Source: Breoghania corrubedonensis (GTDB lineage: Bacteria; Pseudomonadota; Alphaproteobacteria; Rhizobiales; Stappiaceae). Taken from it: a stretch of DNA of 64,000 bases. Numbering within the stretch: position 1 is the stretch's first letter; each line of letters begins with the position of its first letter. The DNA lies in assembly GCF_003053845.1 (NCBI RefSeq), contig NZ_QAYG01000001.1, positions 1,680,078 through 1,744,077 of the forward strand. Direction: 5' to 3'. Positions 53,882-64,000 of the stretch are shown here, piece after piece. Position numbers and translations under genes: made by a program. Below the pieces are notes generated by a model. That model was not told the origin of the DNA. It did no database searches and was given only the letters and a program-made list of their open reading frames with translations.

Positions 53882-54779
53882 CGCAACAGACTCCAGGAAT
53901 AGGGTCTTCCCCTCCAATTTTGAATATCTTTATGTCGAGCAAATCTTAAAGAACCGTATTTTCAGTCGCCCTCACACGAATTATTCGAAGTATATTGAAG
54001 AAAATGACAGCCCATACCGACGAATTAGCGATCGGATAAAAGCAATTTTTATTCCCTAATTGCTAAATTATTAAGAATATAATCCGTAGTAGTCTCGGTC
54101 TTGGCATAATTTTAGATCACAAATCCACCCAGACAAGAACGATATTATACATAAACAGATGTAAAAAGTGATGGTCCGCTTGCACTAACTGTGTGGTGTG
54201 AACAGATGTAATCTGTGTTGAACAGCTACGCTCCTTCACTGTCATAATAATAATTGGAACAGCGTGGTGCGGCCAGATCCTTTCTATTGTCTGCGATGAG
54301 GCGACGGATCCCACCAGTTCCTGACCGGGGGCGGAATTCACGCCCTTAGCAATTGGGGGATGACTTTTGTATACCATTGTATATAAAACGCGCGAGCGAG
54401 CTCGAAGCCGGGGTGTCGAAACGGCGGCAAATGTGGCCACCGTCCGCGTTAGCGCACTGGTGCCGCACCGCAAGATTCGCTATGACGAGCGCGGTCATGA
54501 CCGGTTTTGCGCGAAGAGGGCGGCGGTCGGGGACGAACGAGGTTCCGTCCGGGCTCGCCGGACCGTAGCGACCCCGATCCCGTCAGATCGCAAGGGATCA
54601 GATCGGATCGGGATCAACGGATCGGGTTCGACGCGACGTCTCGATCTCCGCGGTCCTTGCCGCCGGATCGACGCTCGAATGCCTGCCTGACGCCGGCCTG
54701 GCACGAACCGGGCCGCCAACAGGGCGTGCCGCCGTCGGCGAATGGCGGGGCGCCCTTGAATGAAAGGGGATCGCCAGCC
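53882..54779. other. AT-rich 900-bp gap between the chemoreceptor and acnA
   Basis: No gene is convincing. About 53920-54270 is strikingly AT-rich compared with the rest. ACAGAT-GTA-ATCTGT (54202-54216) is a perfect inverted repeat. At 54365-54388 TTTTGTATAC-CATT-GTATATAAAA is a near-perfect 10-bp inverted repeat. At 54576-54669 nine GATC sites cluster. The short open frames at 53829-54059 and 54117-54473 have no recognisable product. The gap looks like an insertion scar plus the acnA control region. Confidence 0.5.
54365..54388. promoter_or_regulatory. TTTTGTATAC inverted repeat upstream of acnA
   Basis: TTTTGTATAC and GTATATAAAA around CATT match at 9 of 10 positions. The core TGTATAC recalls the palindromes at 16346 and 16442. 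It may be an operator or promoter element; about 390 bases separate it from the acnA start. Confidence 0.35.
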
Positions 54780-57452
<2,673 letters not shown>

Positions 57453-57487
57453 GTATTAGTTGGAAGTAGCTCTACAGTAAGGGCTAG

Positions 57488-57527
57488 GATTGAGGGGTGG
57501 GGCCTTGTTGACCCACGCCCCTCAATC
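57488..57527 (+). terminator. acnA terminator hairpin
   Basis: GATTGAGGGG..TGGG and CCCA..CCCCTCAATC form a stem of about 14 bp with a small bulge, ending 75 bases after the acnA stop. It marks the boundary between the GC-rich core and the low-GC island. Confidence 0.7.
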
Positions 57528-57566
57528 TATGAAAGTGCAGGGGTGATTTTTGACAGAGATCTGCGC

Positions 57567-58412
57567 ATGGCACGCCCAACGTTCATTCTTTATTGCGATG
57601 AATCAACTAAAAGCGGAAAGCACTATTCGGATTTTTACGGTGGCGCTCTAGTTAACGCAAGTGATCTGAACGATGTAGAGCTTGTATTACAAAACAAAAG
57701 AGACGAACTAAATTTACTTGGAGAACTAAAGTGGACGAAGATAACCGATCAGTATTCTAATAAGTATATTAGTTTTATAAATTTATTTTTTGATCAAATA
57801 GAGTCAGGAAGAATAAAAATTAGAATAATGTTTACGCACAACGTACATCGCGCCAGAAATTTGAGCGATTATCACGAAGAAAATAGATACTTCCTTCTAT
57901 ACTATCAGTTTATAAAGCACGCATTTGGATTTCAGTATGCCGATGATTTCTATGGAGATCGGCTTAAATTAATAACGTTGCTAGACGAATTGCCTGAGAA
58001 TAAAGAAAATTGCGACGCCTTTCGAGGATATGTGAATTCTCTCGAGCGTTTTCCGCCCTTCCGAAAGCGGGGGTGGTCAATTTCTGAAAGCGACATTGCA
58101 GATGTAGATTCAAAACAACATGTAATTCTTCAAGGGTTAGACATTATCCTTGGTGCAATTCAGTTCCGTTTAAATGATAGACATAAAATAAAGCCGGAAG
58201 GGTCCAGAGTTCGAGGAAAAAGAACTATTGCAAAGGAGAGAGTGTATAAAGAGATAAACCGCAGAATACGTATTATATATCCGAATTTTAATATCGGCAT
58301 TTCAACCGGACATCAAAATGGAAGTGTTGATCGGTGGAGCCACCAATATAGACACTGGTGCTTTTTGCCCGCTGATCGAGAGTACGTATCTCAGTTTGTT
58401 AAGAAAAAATGA
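57567..58412 (+). CDS. DUF3800 family protein in a low-GC island
   Basis: About 281 residues. The N-terminal MARPTFILYCDESTKSGKHY has the family DES motif (residues 11-13) for a predicted RNase H-like metal site, followed by FYGGALVNASDLNDVE. The C-terminal third is basic (RRIRIIYPNFNIGI). DUF3800 proteins are common on mobile DNA and near phage-defence genes; their activity is largely untested. By eye the gene is under 40 percent GC, far below its neighbours, with AT-ending codons, so it was probably acquired. GTG 57543 is an alternative start. It stands alone, directly after the acnA terminator; no partner nuclease, toxin or regulator is visible. Confidence 0.8.
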   Translation: MARPTFILYCDESTKSGKHYSDFYGGALVNASDLNDVELVLQNKRDELNLLGELKWTKITDQYSNKYISFINLFFDQIESGRIKIRIMFTHNVHRARNLSDYHEENRYFLLYYQFIKHAFGFQYADDFYGDRLKLITLLDELPENKENCDAFRGYVNSLERFPPFRKRGWSISESDIADVDSKQHVILQGLDIILGAIQFRLNDRHKIKPEGSRVRGKRTIAKERVYKEINRRIRIIYPNFNIGISTGHQNGSVDRWSHQYRHWCFLPADREYVSQFVKKK

Positions 58413-58697
58413 CCCCGCCAAGTTCTACATGAAACTCCCTAGTGGAACTAGAGCCTTCGAACAAGGCAGGGCCTTCATTAAGGTACGGCACGAATCGCTT
58501 GACATCAAGGGCGACTCGCGAAGCTCGTTCAATTTCTCTCGATACGCCCTAACCAAAAATTGTGAGAAATTGGGGCAGCTGTCTTCCGTGACTAGTCGCC
58601 GATATTTCTCCGGGTCCTGCAATGCTTCGTTCCCCCTCGCCTTCCCCCACGTGCCGCGCTAAAACCCCTCCGCTGAACTGACAGGGAGGTTTCGTTC
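58413..58697. other. Tail of the low-GC island
   Basis: The base composition climbs back to the core value across this segment. An open frame overlapping the DUF3800 gene (58318-58662) and one on the minus strand (58425-58622) have no recognisable product. The segment may hold debris of whatever brought DUF3800 in. No tRNA end or clear attachment repeat was seen. Confidence 0.35.
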
Positions 58698-59117
58698 ATG
58701 CTTCAATCAAGCCGCGTGATCCAGATCGAGTGGGGGGACTGCGATCCGGCGGGGATCGTCTGGTATCCGCGCTATTTCGGCATGTTCGATGCCTGTACCG
58801 CCGGGCTCTTCCACAAGGCGACGGGCCTCAGGAAGAGCCAGCTCATCGCGAAATACGACTTCGTTGGCTTTCCCATGGTGGACACACAGGCGAAGTTCAT
58901 GATCCCGTCGGCCTTCGGCGACGAGATCCGCATCGACACCACCATCACCGAACTCGGCCGCTCGTCCTTCGATATCCTGCACAAGGTGATGAAGGGCGAT
59001 CAGCTCGCCATCGAGGCGACAGAAAAGCGGGTGTGGGTCGGCAAGCATCCCGACGATCCGGCGCGGATCAAGTCGAAGCCGATCCCGGACGAGGTGGTTG
59101 CTGCGTTGAGAGGATAA
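58698..59117 (+). CDS. Hotdog-fold acyl-CoA thioesterase (4-hydroxybenzoyl-CoA thioesterase type)
   Basis: A 139-residue thioesterase. The catalytic segment EWGDCDPAGIVWYPRYFGMFD-like region holds the conserved Asp at residue 16, followed by a hydrophobic central helix and beta-strands including ELGRSSFDILHKVM. The pattern is the 4HBT type, which hydrolyses aromatic or short acyl-CoA esters. ATG 58698 has GGGAGG shortly before it. The terminal acyl-CoA synthetase gene lies about 4 kb downstream on the same strand. The precise substrate is unknown. Confidence 0.88.
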   Translation: MLQSSRVIQIEWGDCDPAGIVWYPRYFGMFDACTAGLFHKATGLRKSQLIAKYDFVGFPMVDTQAKFMIPSAFGDEIRIDTTITELGRSSFDILHKVMKGDQLAIEATEKRVWVGKHPDDPARIKSKPIPDEVVAALRG

Positions 59118-59218
59118 TGCGTAGACGGCCGGATTATCCCAATTCGGCCGCAAAATAAGGCGAAGCAGCGGAACCGGCCGTTGCGGGAATCACGTTCGCG
59201 CGGCAGGGTTGGCACTTC

Positions 59219-62041
59219 ATGGCCGACCGCCGCATGCGCGGGGCGGCTTCCTTCGCGCGTTCCTTCGACATATGCGCGAACCGACCGACGGACCAGACCG
59301 TGAACCGCTGCCTGCAAAACATTGTTCTTTGTCTCTGCCTGATCGCTCCGGCGATGGCCCAGCCCGCGCTCGCGCAGTCGGCCACCCAGATTATCGAACG
59401 CGCGGTGATGCCCAATGCGGGCTCCGGCGCGGACAAGAAGGCGTCCGGGACGGAGGCCTCAGGAGCGGCGGACGCCAATGCCAAGGGCGGGCAGGGGGAC
59501 GGTTCGACCGGCGATCCGGCTGGCGACAGCAAGAATGGTGGCGATGCGGCGCCGGCTGAAAAGAAGCCCGTCCAGATAGATCCGACACTGCAGACGACGC
59601 TCGACAGCGCGCAGCGGCGGATCAACATGTGGGGCAACCGGCTGGACAGCACCGAGGCTGCGCTTCAAAGCAAGATCATCGAACCGCAGCGGCTCGATGA
59701 TCTGCGCTCTTCCGTGATCGACGTGCGTTCGGCCAGCGAAGAGGTCCAGAGCAGCCTGAAGCCGCGCGCCGACGCGGTCGATCGGCGGGTTCAGGAACTA
59801 TCGCCGGCAAAGGATTCCAAGGAGGCCGTATCGGAAGCGGTCGCCAGTCAGCTCGAGGACCAGCGCGCCCAGCTTGCCGCAATCAACGGCGTGCTCAAGC
59901 AGGTTCAGGTGGTTCAGCTGCGCGCCGATGAACTGCTGACCCGGATCATCCAGTATCGCCGCGACCAGATCACCCGCCGGCTGCTTACACCGACGCCCAG
60001 CGTGCTGGAGCCGCAATTCTGGTCGCGGGTCGTGCGCGATCTGAGTCCCTTGCTGGGGTCTGCGGGAGAACTCGTCTCCGACTGGTTCAACCTGATCTAC
60101 GCCCGTGCGGGCGCGTGGGCCGTTCTGCTGGTGGGCATCGCGCTCGTGGGAACCTACGGGCTCGTCTGGCCGCTCAGGCGGTTGCTTCTGGACAGGGCGG
60201 CGCGTGATCCCGACACCGCACCCGCCCCCATGCATCGCTCCACGGCGGCGCTGGCGATTACCGTGCTCGCGACGATCGTGCCGGCAGCCGCCATGGTCAT
60301 TCTTTTTCGCGGTCTCGATCTCTTCGACCTTGCTCCGCAACGGGTCAGCGAGGTGCTGGCGGCGATCTTCCGCGGCGCCGTATTCGCGGCCTTCGCGCAG
60401 GGACTCGCGTGGGCCCTGATCGCGCCGAAGCGCGCGAATTGGCGGCTGCTGCCGATTTCCGACGATGCCGCGTCCCAGTTGATGCGGGTCGCCACCGCGG
60501 CGGGGATCATCTTTGCGCTGTCGCTGATCCTCAACGGGACGCTCGACGTGCTGACCGCACCGGGCGACCTGATCATGGCGCTTCAGGCCATGATCGCGGC
60601 AATGCTCGGCGGTTTGACCGTCACCGCACTCAGGTCGATCGCACGCGCCTCCGATCCGGAAGCCGAAACCATCGAAGGGGGCGGGCTCAGTCCGGTCGCG
60701 CGCTGGCTGATGCCATTGTTCTGGCTGGCCGCCCTGACCACGCTGATCGCGCCGATCATCGGCTATATCCGCGTGTCTTCCTTCGTCGCGCAGCAGATCA
60801 TCTGGTCGGTATCGGTGTTCGGTATCACCCATCTTCTGCTGATGGTTGTCGATGATGTGGCCACCGCGCTGTTTCGTGGCGATACCGGGCTCGGGCGGGC
60901 GTTGCGCGAAACACTGGCGCTGGGGGCCGGCACGATCGAGCAGATCGGGGTGTTGTTGTCGGGCATCCTGCGCATCCTGCTGATCGCGAGCGCGACAATC
61001 TCTCTGCTCGCGCCGTGGGGCGTTTCCACCGGCGACGTGACCAGCCTGCTGCGCCAGGCGGTGTTCGGTTTCCAGATCGGTTCCTTCACATTCTCGCTGT
61101 CGGACATCGTGCTGGCGCTGATGATCTTCGTCATCGGGCTCGCCGTGACCCGGGCGATGCAGCGCTGGCTGGAAACGCGCTACCTGCCGCATACCCGGCT
61201 CGATGTCGGGCTGAAATCCTCGATCCGCACTGGCTTCGGCTATGTCGGGGTGATCGTGGCGGGCATGGTTGCCTTCTCGTACATGGGGCTGAACCTCCAG
61301 AACATCGCCATCGTCGCCGGCGCTTTGTCGGTCGGTATCGGTTTCGGCCTTCAGTCGATCGTCAACAATTTCGTCTCCGGCCTGATCCTTCTGGCGGAGC
61401 GGCCGATCAAGGTCGGCGACTGGATCGTCGTCGGCGAGGCGCAAGGCTATGTGCGCCACATCAACGTGCGCGCGACGGAGATCGAGACCTTCGACCGACA
61501 GACGGTGATCGTGCCGAATTCCGATCTCATTTCCGGCGTCGTGAAGAACTGGATGCATGACGACACGTCGGGTCGGATCATTCTTGCCGTCGGCGTCTCC
61601 TACAACAGCGATCCGGAAAAGGTGCGCGACATCCTTCTGGAGATCGCGCGGGAGAACTCAGAGCTCCTCGCCTATCCTGCGCCGGTGGTCTATTTCATGG
61701 AATTCGGTGCTTCATCGCTGGATTTCGAACTGCGTGCCTATCTCGCCCAGATCGACTACTCGCTGTCGGTGAAATCGGAACTGAGGTTCGAGATCATGCG
61801 CCGCTTCCGCGAGGCAGGCATCGAGATCCCGTTCCCGCAGCGCGATCTCAACCTGCGCGACATGGACCGGCTGGAGGCCGCGATCCGTGGGCGCGGAAAG
61901 ACCGGCCGGACCCTACAGCCGGCCTCGTCAGAGCCAACGAAATCTGCGCCCCTGCAATCTGAAGAGCCGGCGCCCCACAAGCCGGCACGCCCGACGGCCG
62001 AAAGCCCGGCCGAGGCGGACGGGGATGGAGACAACATATGA
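59219..62041 (+). CDS. Large MscS-family mechanosensitive channel (DUF3772-containing)
   Basis: About 940 residues. The N-terminal signal peptide (LCLCLIAPAMAQPALA) is followed by a periplasmic DUF3772-like helical region, residues 50-260, with many charged heptads. About eleven membrane helices come next. The MscS core is LNLQNIAIVAGALSVGIGFG, then GLQSIVNNFVSGLILLAERP and IKVGDWIVVGEAQGYVRHI. The tail is charged and disordered. It protects against osmotic downshock. The start could be GTG 59300. The stop overlaps the CAP gene (ATGA), so the two are coupled. Confidence 0.9.
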   Translation: MADRRMRGAASFARSFDICANRPTDQTVNRCLQNIVLCLCLIAPAMAQPALAQSATQIIERAVMPNAGSGADKKASGTEASGAADANAKGGQGDGSTGDPAGDSKNGGDAAPAEKKPVQIDPTLQTTLDSAQRRINMWGNRLDSTEAALQSKIIEPQRLDDLRSSVIDVRSASEEVQSSLKPRADAVDRRVQELSPAKDSKEAVSEAVASQLEDQRAQLAAINGVLKQVQVVQLRADELLTRIIQYRRDQITRRLLTPTPSVLEPQFWSRVVRDLSPLLGSAGELVSDWFNLIYARAGAWAVLLVGIALVGTYGLVWPLRRLLLDRAARDPDTAPAPMHRSTAALAITVLATIVPAAAMVILFRGLDLFDLAPQRVSEVLAAIFRGAVFAAFAQGLAWALIAPKRANWRLLPISDDAASQLMRVATAAGIIFALSLILNGTLDVLTAPGDLIMALQAMIAAMLGGLTVTALRSIARASDPEAETIEGGGLSPVARWLMPLFWLAALTTLIAPIIGYIRVSSFVAQQIIWSVSVFGITHLLLMVVDDVATALFRGDTGLGRALRETLALGAGTIEQIGVLLSGILRILLIASATISLLAPWGVSTGDVTSLLRQAVFGFQIGSFTFSLSDIVLALMIFVIGLAVTRAMQRWLETRYLPHTRLDVGLKSSIRTGFGYVGVIVAGMVAFSYMGLNLQNIAIVAGALSVGIGFGLQSIVNNFVSGLILLAERPIKVGDWIVVGEAQGYVRHINVRATEIETFDRQTVIVPNSDLISGVVKNWMHDDTSGRIILAVGVSYNSDPEKVRDILLEIARENSELLAYPAPVVYFMEFGASSLDFELRAYLAQIDYSLSVKSELRFEIMRRFREAGIEIPFPQRDLNLRDMDRLEAAIRGRGKTGRTLQPASSEPTKSAPLQSEEPAPHKPARPTAESPAEADGDGDNI

Positions 62042-62553
62042 CATCGATTCCCTGTCGCCTGGCGTTCGCGGTCGGCGCGGTCCTGCTCGTTGCCGGCTGC
62101 GGACCGCAAGCTCCGGTCACACCGCCTTTCTATGTCGATCTCGGTCGCGCCGGGACGAGCGTCGATGCGCCGGCGGCGCGCACGATGATCTCGAGCTACC
62201 GTGAGAAAAACGGCGCGTCGGCACTCGCCATCGATCCGGAGCTGACGAAGGTTGCGGAAGCCCAGGCACGGGAAATGGCTGCAGCGCAGTCCGTCGACGT
62301 GTCGCTGGCCAAGGGCAAGGCTGCACGTGCCCGGCTTGATGAGGCGGGCTATCCCAAGGGACCGGTGGTGGCAAACGTCTCGGCCGGTTACCGGCGGTTG
62401 GCGGAGGCTTTTTCCGGCTGGCGCGACAGCCCGCAGCACAATGCCAACATGCTGGACAAGCGCATGACCCGCATGGGCATCGCCACGTCCTATGCGCCCG
62501 GTTCGAAATACAAGGTGTTCTGGTCGCTGGTGCTGGCCGGCCCGGAAGAATAA
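62038..62553 (+). CDS. CAP/SCP-domain lipoprotein
   Basis: A 171-residue protein. The lipobox VAGC (Cys21) follows a hydrophobic leader, so it is probably a lipoprotein. The CAP (SCP/PR-1-like) domain spans about residues 45-165, with LTKVAEAQAREMAA, a family helix, and FSGWRDSPQHNANMLDKRMT holding the conserved His. The function is generally unknown. It overlaps the end of the MscS-type gene by four bases. Confidence 0.85.
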   Translation: MTSIPCRLAFAVGAVLLVAGCGPQAPVTPPFYVDLGRAGTSVDAPAARTMISSYREKNGASALAIDPELTKVAEAQAREMAAAQSVDVSLAKGKAARARLDEAGYPKGPVVANVSAGYRRLAEAFSGWRDSPQHNANMLDKRMTRMGIATSYAPGSKYKVFWSLVLAGPEE

Positions 62554-62589
62554 GGCTGCCGCAACGTTCCTTGCATGATTGCCCGGTCG

Positions 62590-62678
62590 GCGCAGGCTGC
62601 TTAAGCTGCGCGCGCAACAACAAGGCCGGGTCCCGGACAGGGACCCCAGGAACCGGCCCGAGAATGACCGGGCCGGTT
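62590..62678 (+). terminator. Three hairpins in series after the CAP gene
   Basis: GCGCAG..CTGCGC (62590-62611), GGGTCCC-GGACA-GGGACCC (62628-62646) and AACCGGCCCG..CGGGCCGGTT (62651-62678) follow each other in 90 bases. The last one ends nine bases before the next gene's ATG, over its ribosome-binding site. They could terminate the MscS/CAP transcript or control initiation of the acyl-CoA synthetase. Confidence 0.5.
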
Positions 62679-62687
62679 GGGGGGATC

Positions 62688-64000
62688 ATGCTTACGCCAG
62701 CCGAATCATATGCGGATCTGGTCGCCGGCTTTCGCTGGCAGGTGCCGGATTTCTACAACATTGCCGCCGACGTCTGCGACCGCTGGGCGGCGGCTGATCC
62801 GGACAGGATAGCGCTAATAGACCGGCGCACCGACGCGACGGTGGTCGAGATCAGCTACCGCACCTTGCGCGAAAAGTCGGACCGGCTGGCGAATGCCTTC
62901 GCCGCGCTCGGCGTTGCGCGCGGTGACCGGGTGGCGATCCTGCTGCCGCAGATGCCGGAGACGCTCTACTCGCATCTGGCGACCTACAAGCTTGCGGCGA
63001 TCGCCCTGCCGCTTGCCTCGCTTTTCGGTGTCGACGCGCTGGAGCACCGGCTGGGCAACGCGGGCGCCAAGGCAATCGTTACCGACAGGGCCGGGCTTGA
63101 GAAGATCGCTGCGATCCGTGACAGGCTGCCGGAGCTTCAGGTCCTTGTCACGGTCGACGATCCCTCATGCGCCCCGTTTGCCGGCGTTCATGGCTTCGAT
63201 CCGCTGCTGGAGCGCTCCGCCGGCCAATTCGAGACGACGGTCACGAAGGCTGACGATCCGGCGCTGATGATCTACACCTCCGGTACGACAGGGCTCGCCA
63301 AGGGGGCGTTGCATGCTCACCGCGTATTGCTCGGCCATCTTCCGGGCGTGGAGATGCCTCACGAATTCCTGCCCCAGCCGGGCGACCGGTTCTGGACGCC
63401 GGCGGACTGGGCGTGGGCGGGCGGTCTCTTGAACGTGCTGCTGCCCTCGCTGCATTTCGGCATTCCGGTCGTCGCCTACCGGGCGGCAAAGTTCGATCCG
63501 GAGGAGGCGCTGGCGCTGATGGGCGAGATGCGTGTCAGGAACGCCTTCATCCCGCCGACCGCATTGAAGATCCTGCGCACTGTGGAGCGGCCGCGCGAGC
63601 GCTTCGGTCTTGCTATCCGCTCCATCGGGTCGGGCGGCGAGGCGCTGGGCCGGGAGGTCTACGAGTGGGCACAAGAGGGGCTGGGGCTCACCATCAACGA
63701 ATTCTACGGCCAGACCGAGTGCAACCTGGTGCTGTCGTCCTGCGCCAGAATCGGGGTGTCGCGCCCCGGAGCCATCGGCAAGCCGGTTCCCGGGCATGAG
63801 GTCGCCATCATCGGCGCCGACGGCGAGGCGCTGCCGGCGGGTGAAAAGGGACAGATCGCGGTGCGCCGGCCGGATCCGGTGATGTTTCTGGAATACTGGA
63901 AGCGGCCGGAGGCGACAGAGCAGAAATTCGCCGGTGACTGGATGCTGACCGGCGATCAGGGTGTGATGGACGCGGACGGCTATTTTCATTTCGTCGGGCG
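62688..64000 (+). CDS. Acyl-CoA synthetase (AMP-forming), truncated by window end
   Basis: At least 437 residues of an adenylate-forming ligase, open to the last base, so the C-terminal subdomain is not seen. The P-loop is LMIYTSGTTGLAKGALHAHR at about residue 191. INEFYGQTECNLV and the start of DWMLTGDQGVMDADGY follow. The context resembles medium-chain or acetyl-type synthetases (AcsA/MACS). ATG 62688 follows a G-rich ribosome-binding site, GGGGGG, four bases before. A hairpin overlaps its leader. The substrate acid is not resolved. Confidence 0.9.
   Translation, partial: MLTPAESYADLVAGFRWQVPDFYNIAADVCDRWAAADPDRIALIDRRTDATVVEISYRTLREKSDRLANAFAALGVARGDRVAILLPQMPETLYSHLATYKLAAIALPLASLFGVDALEHRLGNAGAKAIVTDRAGLEKIAAIRDRLPELQVLVTVDDPSCAPFAGVHGFDPLLERSAGQFETTVTKADDPALMIYTSGTTGLAKGALHAHRVLLGHLPGVEMPHEFLPQPGDRFWTPADWAWAGGLLNVLLPSLHFGIPVVAYRAAKFDPEEALALMGEMRVRNAFIPPTALKILRTVERPRERFGLAIRSIGSGGEALGREVYEWAQEGLGLTINEFYGQTECNLVLSSCARIGVSRPGAIGKPVPGHEVAIIGADGEALPAGEKGQIAVRRPDPVMFLEYWKRPEATEQKFAGDWMLTGDQGVMDADGYFHFVG

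Noticed and set aside
54117-54473. A 118-codon minus-strand frame in the AT-rich gap before acnA
   Set aside because: No family resemblance and no good ribosome-binding site; it spans a sharp composition change.
58318-58662. A 114-codon frame overlapping the DUF3800 gene
   Set aside because: It is out of frame with DUF3800 for its first third and has no recognisable domain.

Overview
This is a GC-rich, gene-dense stretch of bacterial chromosome. The gene content and order fit an alphaproteobacterium of the Hyphomicrobiales (rhizobia-related, perhaps Stappiaceae-like). Pointers are the TIGR02302/DUF4175 protein, stand-alone Zur, ispG, DUF1223, DUF3108 next to rpmB, the accA/YafK pair, a ccmABCDG system near acnA, two alphaproteobacterial-type chemoreceptors, and short intergenic palindromes like the RIME/REP elements of rhizobia. 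The family-level guess is inference. I see no rRNA, tRNA, CRISPR array, complete insertion sequence or prophage.

Layout. 0.2-7.3 kb: a Gln-rich membrane protein, RidA, a MarR/Bcr-type efflux pair, and typA. 7.3-8.0 kb: an intergenic region with a repeat, a strong minus-strand intrinsic terminator behind a structured candidate RNA, and a CueR-type copper promoter driving copA. 10-13 kb: a 190-bp inverted-repeat element, small DUF proteins and a CitE-like lyase. 13.4-16.5 kb: a Rieske oxygenase / GntR regulator / ferredoxin-reductase cluster with two TGTATACA palindromes upstream. 16.5-25.5 kb: a cNMP-binding protein, an exported protein with NPF repeats, an L,D-transpeptidase, 3-hydroxybutyrate dehydrogenase, zur, ispG, pdxY, a DUF429 protein and an SLC13 transporter. 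25.6-31.3 kb: a YafK-type L,D-transpeptidase, accA, DUF3108, rpmB and a queuosine-precursor transporter. 31.4-34.7 kb: a thiolase and feruloyl-CoA synthase pair. 34.9-42.7 kb: a chemoreceptor and a complete dppABCDF dipeptide uptake operon. 42.9-48.8 kb: small metabolic genes, an FAD oxidoreductase, a PAP2 phosphatase and DUF1223. 48.9-52 kb: the ccmABCDG cytochrome c maturation operon. 52.2-57.5 kb: a second chemoreceptor, an AT-rich gap and acnA. 57.5-58.7 kb: a low-GC island with a DUF3800 gene. 58.7-64 kb: a thioesterase, an MscS-family channel with a CAP lipoprotein, and an acyl-CoA synthetase cut by the window end.

How the genes connect. Three sets suggest aromatic or acyl-CoA metabolism: the VanA/VanB-like oxygenase and reductase, feruloyl-CoA synthase with thiolase, and the hotdog thioesterase plus terminal acyl-CoA synthetase. 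The ccm operon and acnA serve respiration, dppABCDF peptide uptake, and zur and copA metal homeostasis.

The most unusual features are the candidate structured RNA opposite the copA leader, the low-GC DUF3800 island after the acnA terminator, a nine-G tract inside the apparent rpmB promoter, several miniature inverted-repeat elements (one reaching into a stop codon), and a helically spaced GATC cluster before acnA. Start sites were chosen from ribosome-binding sites and family lengths. All folding and homology statements come from reading the sequence, not from a search.
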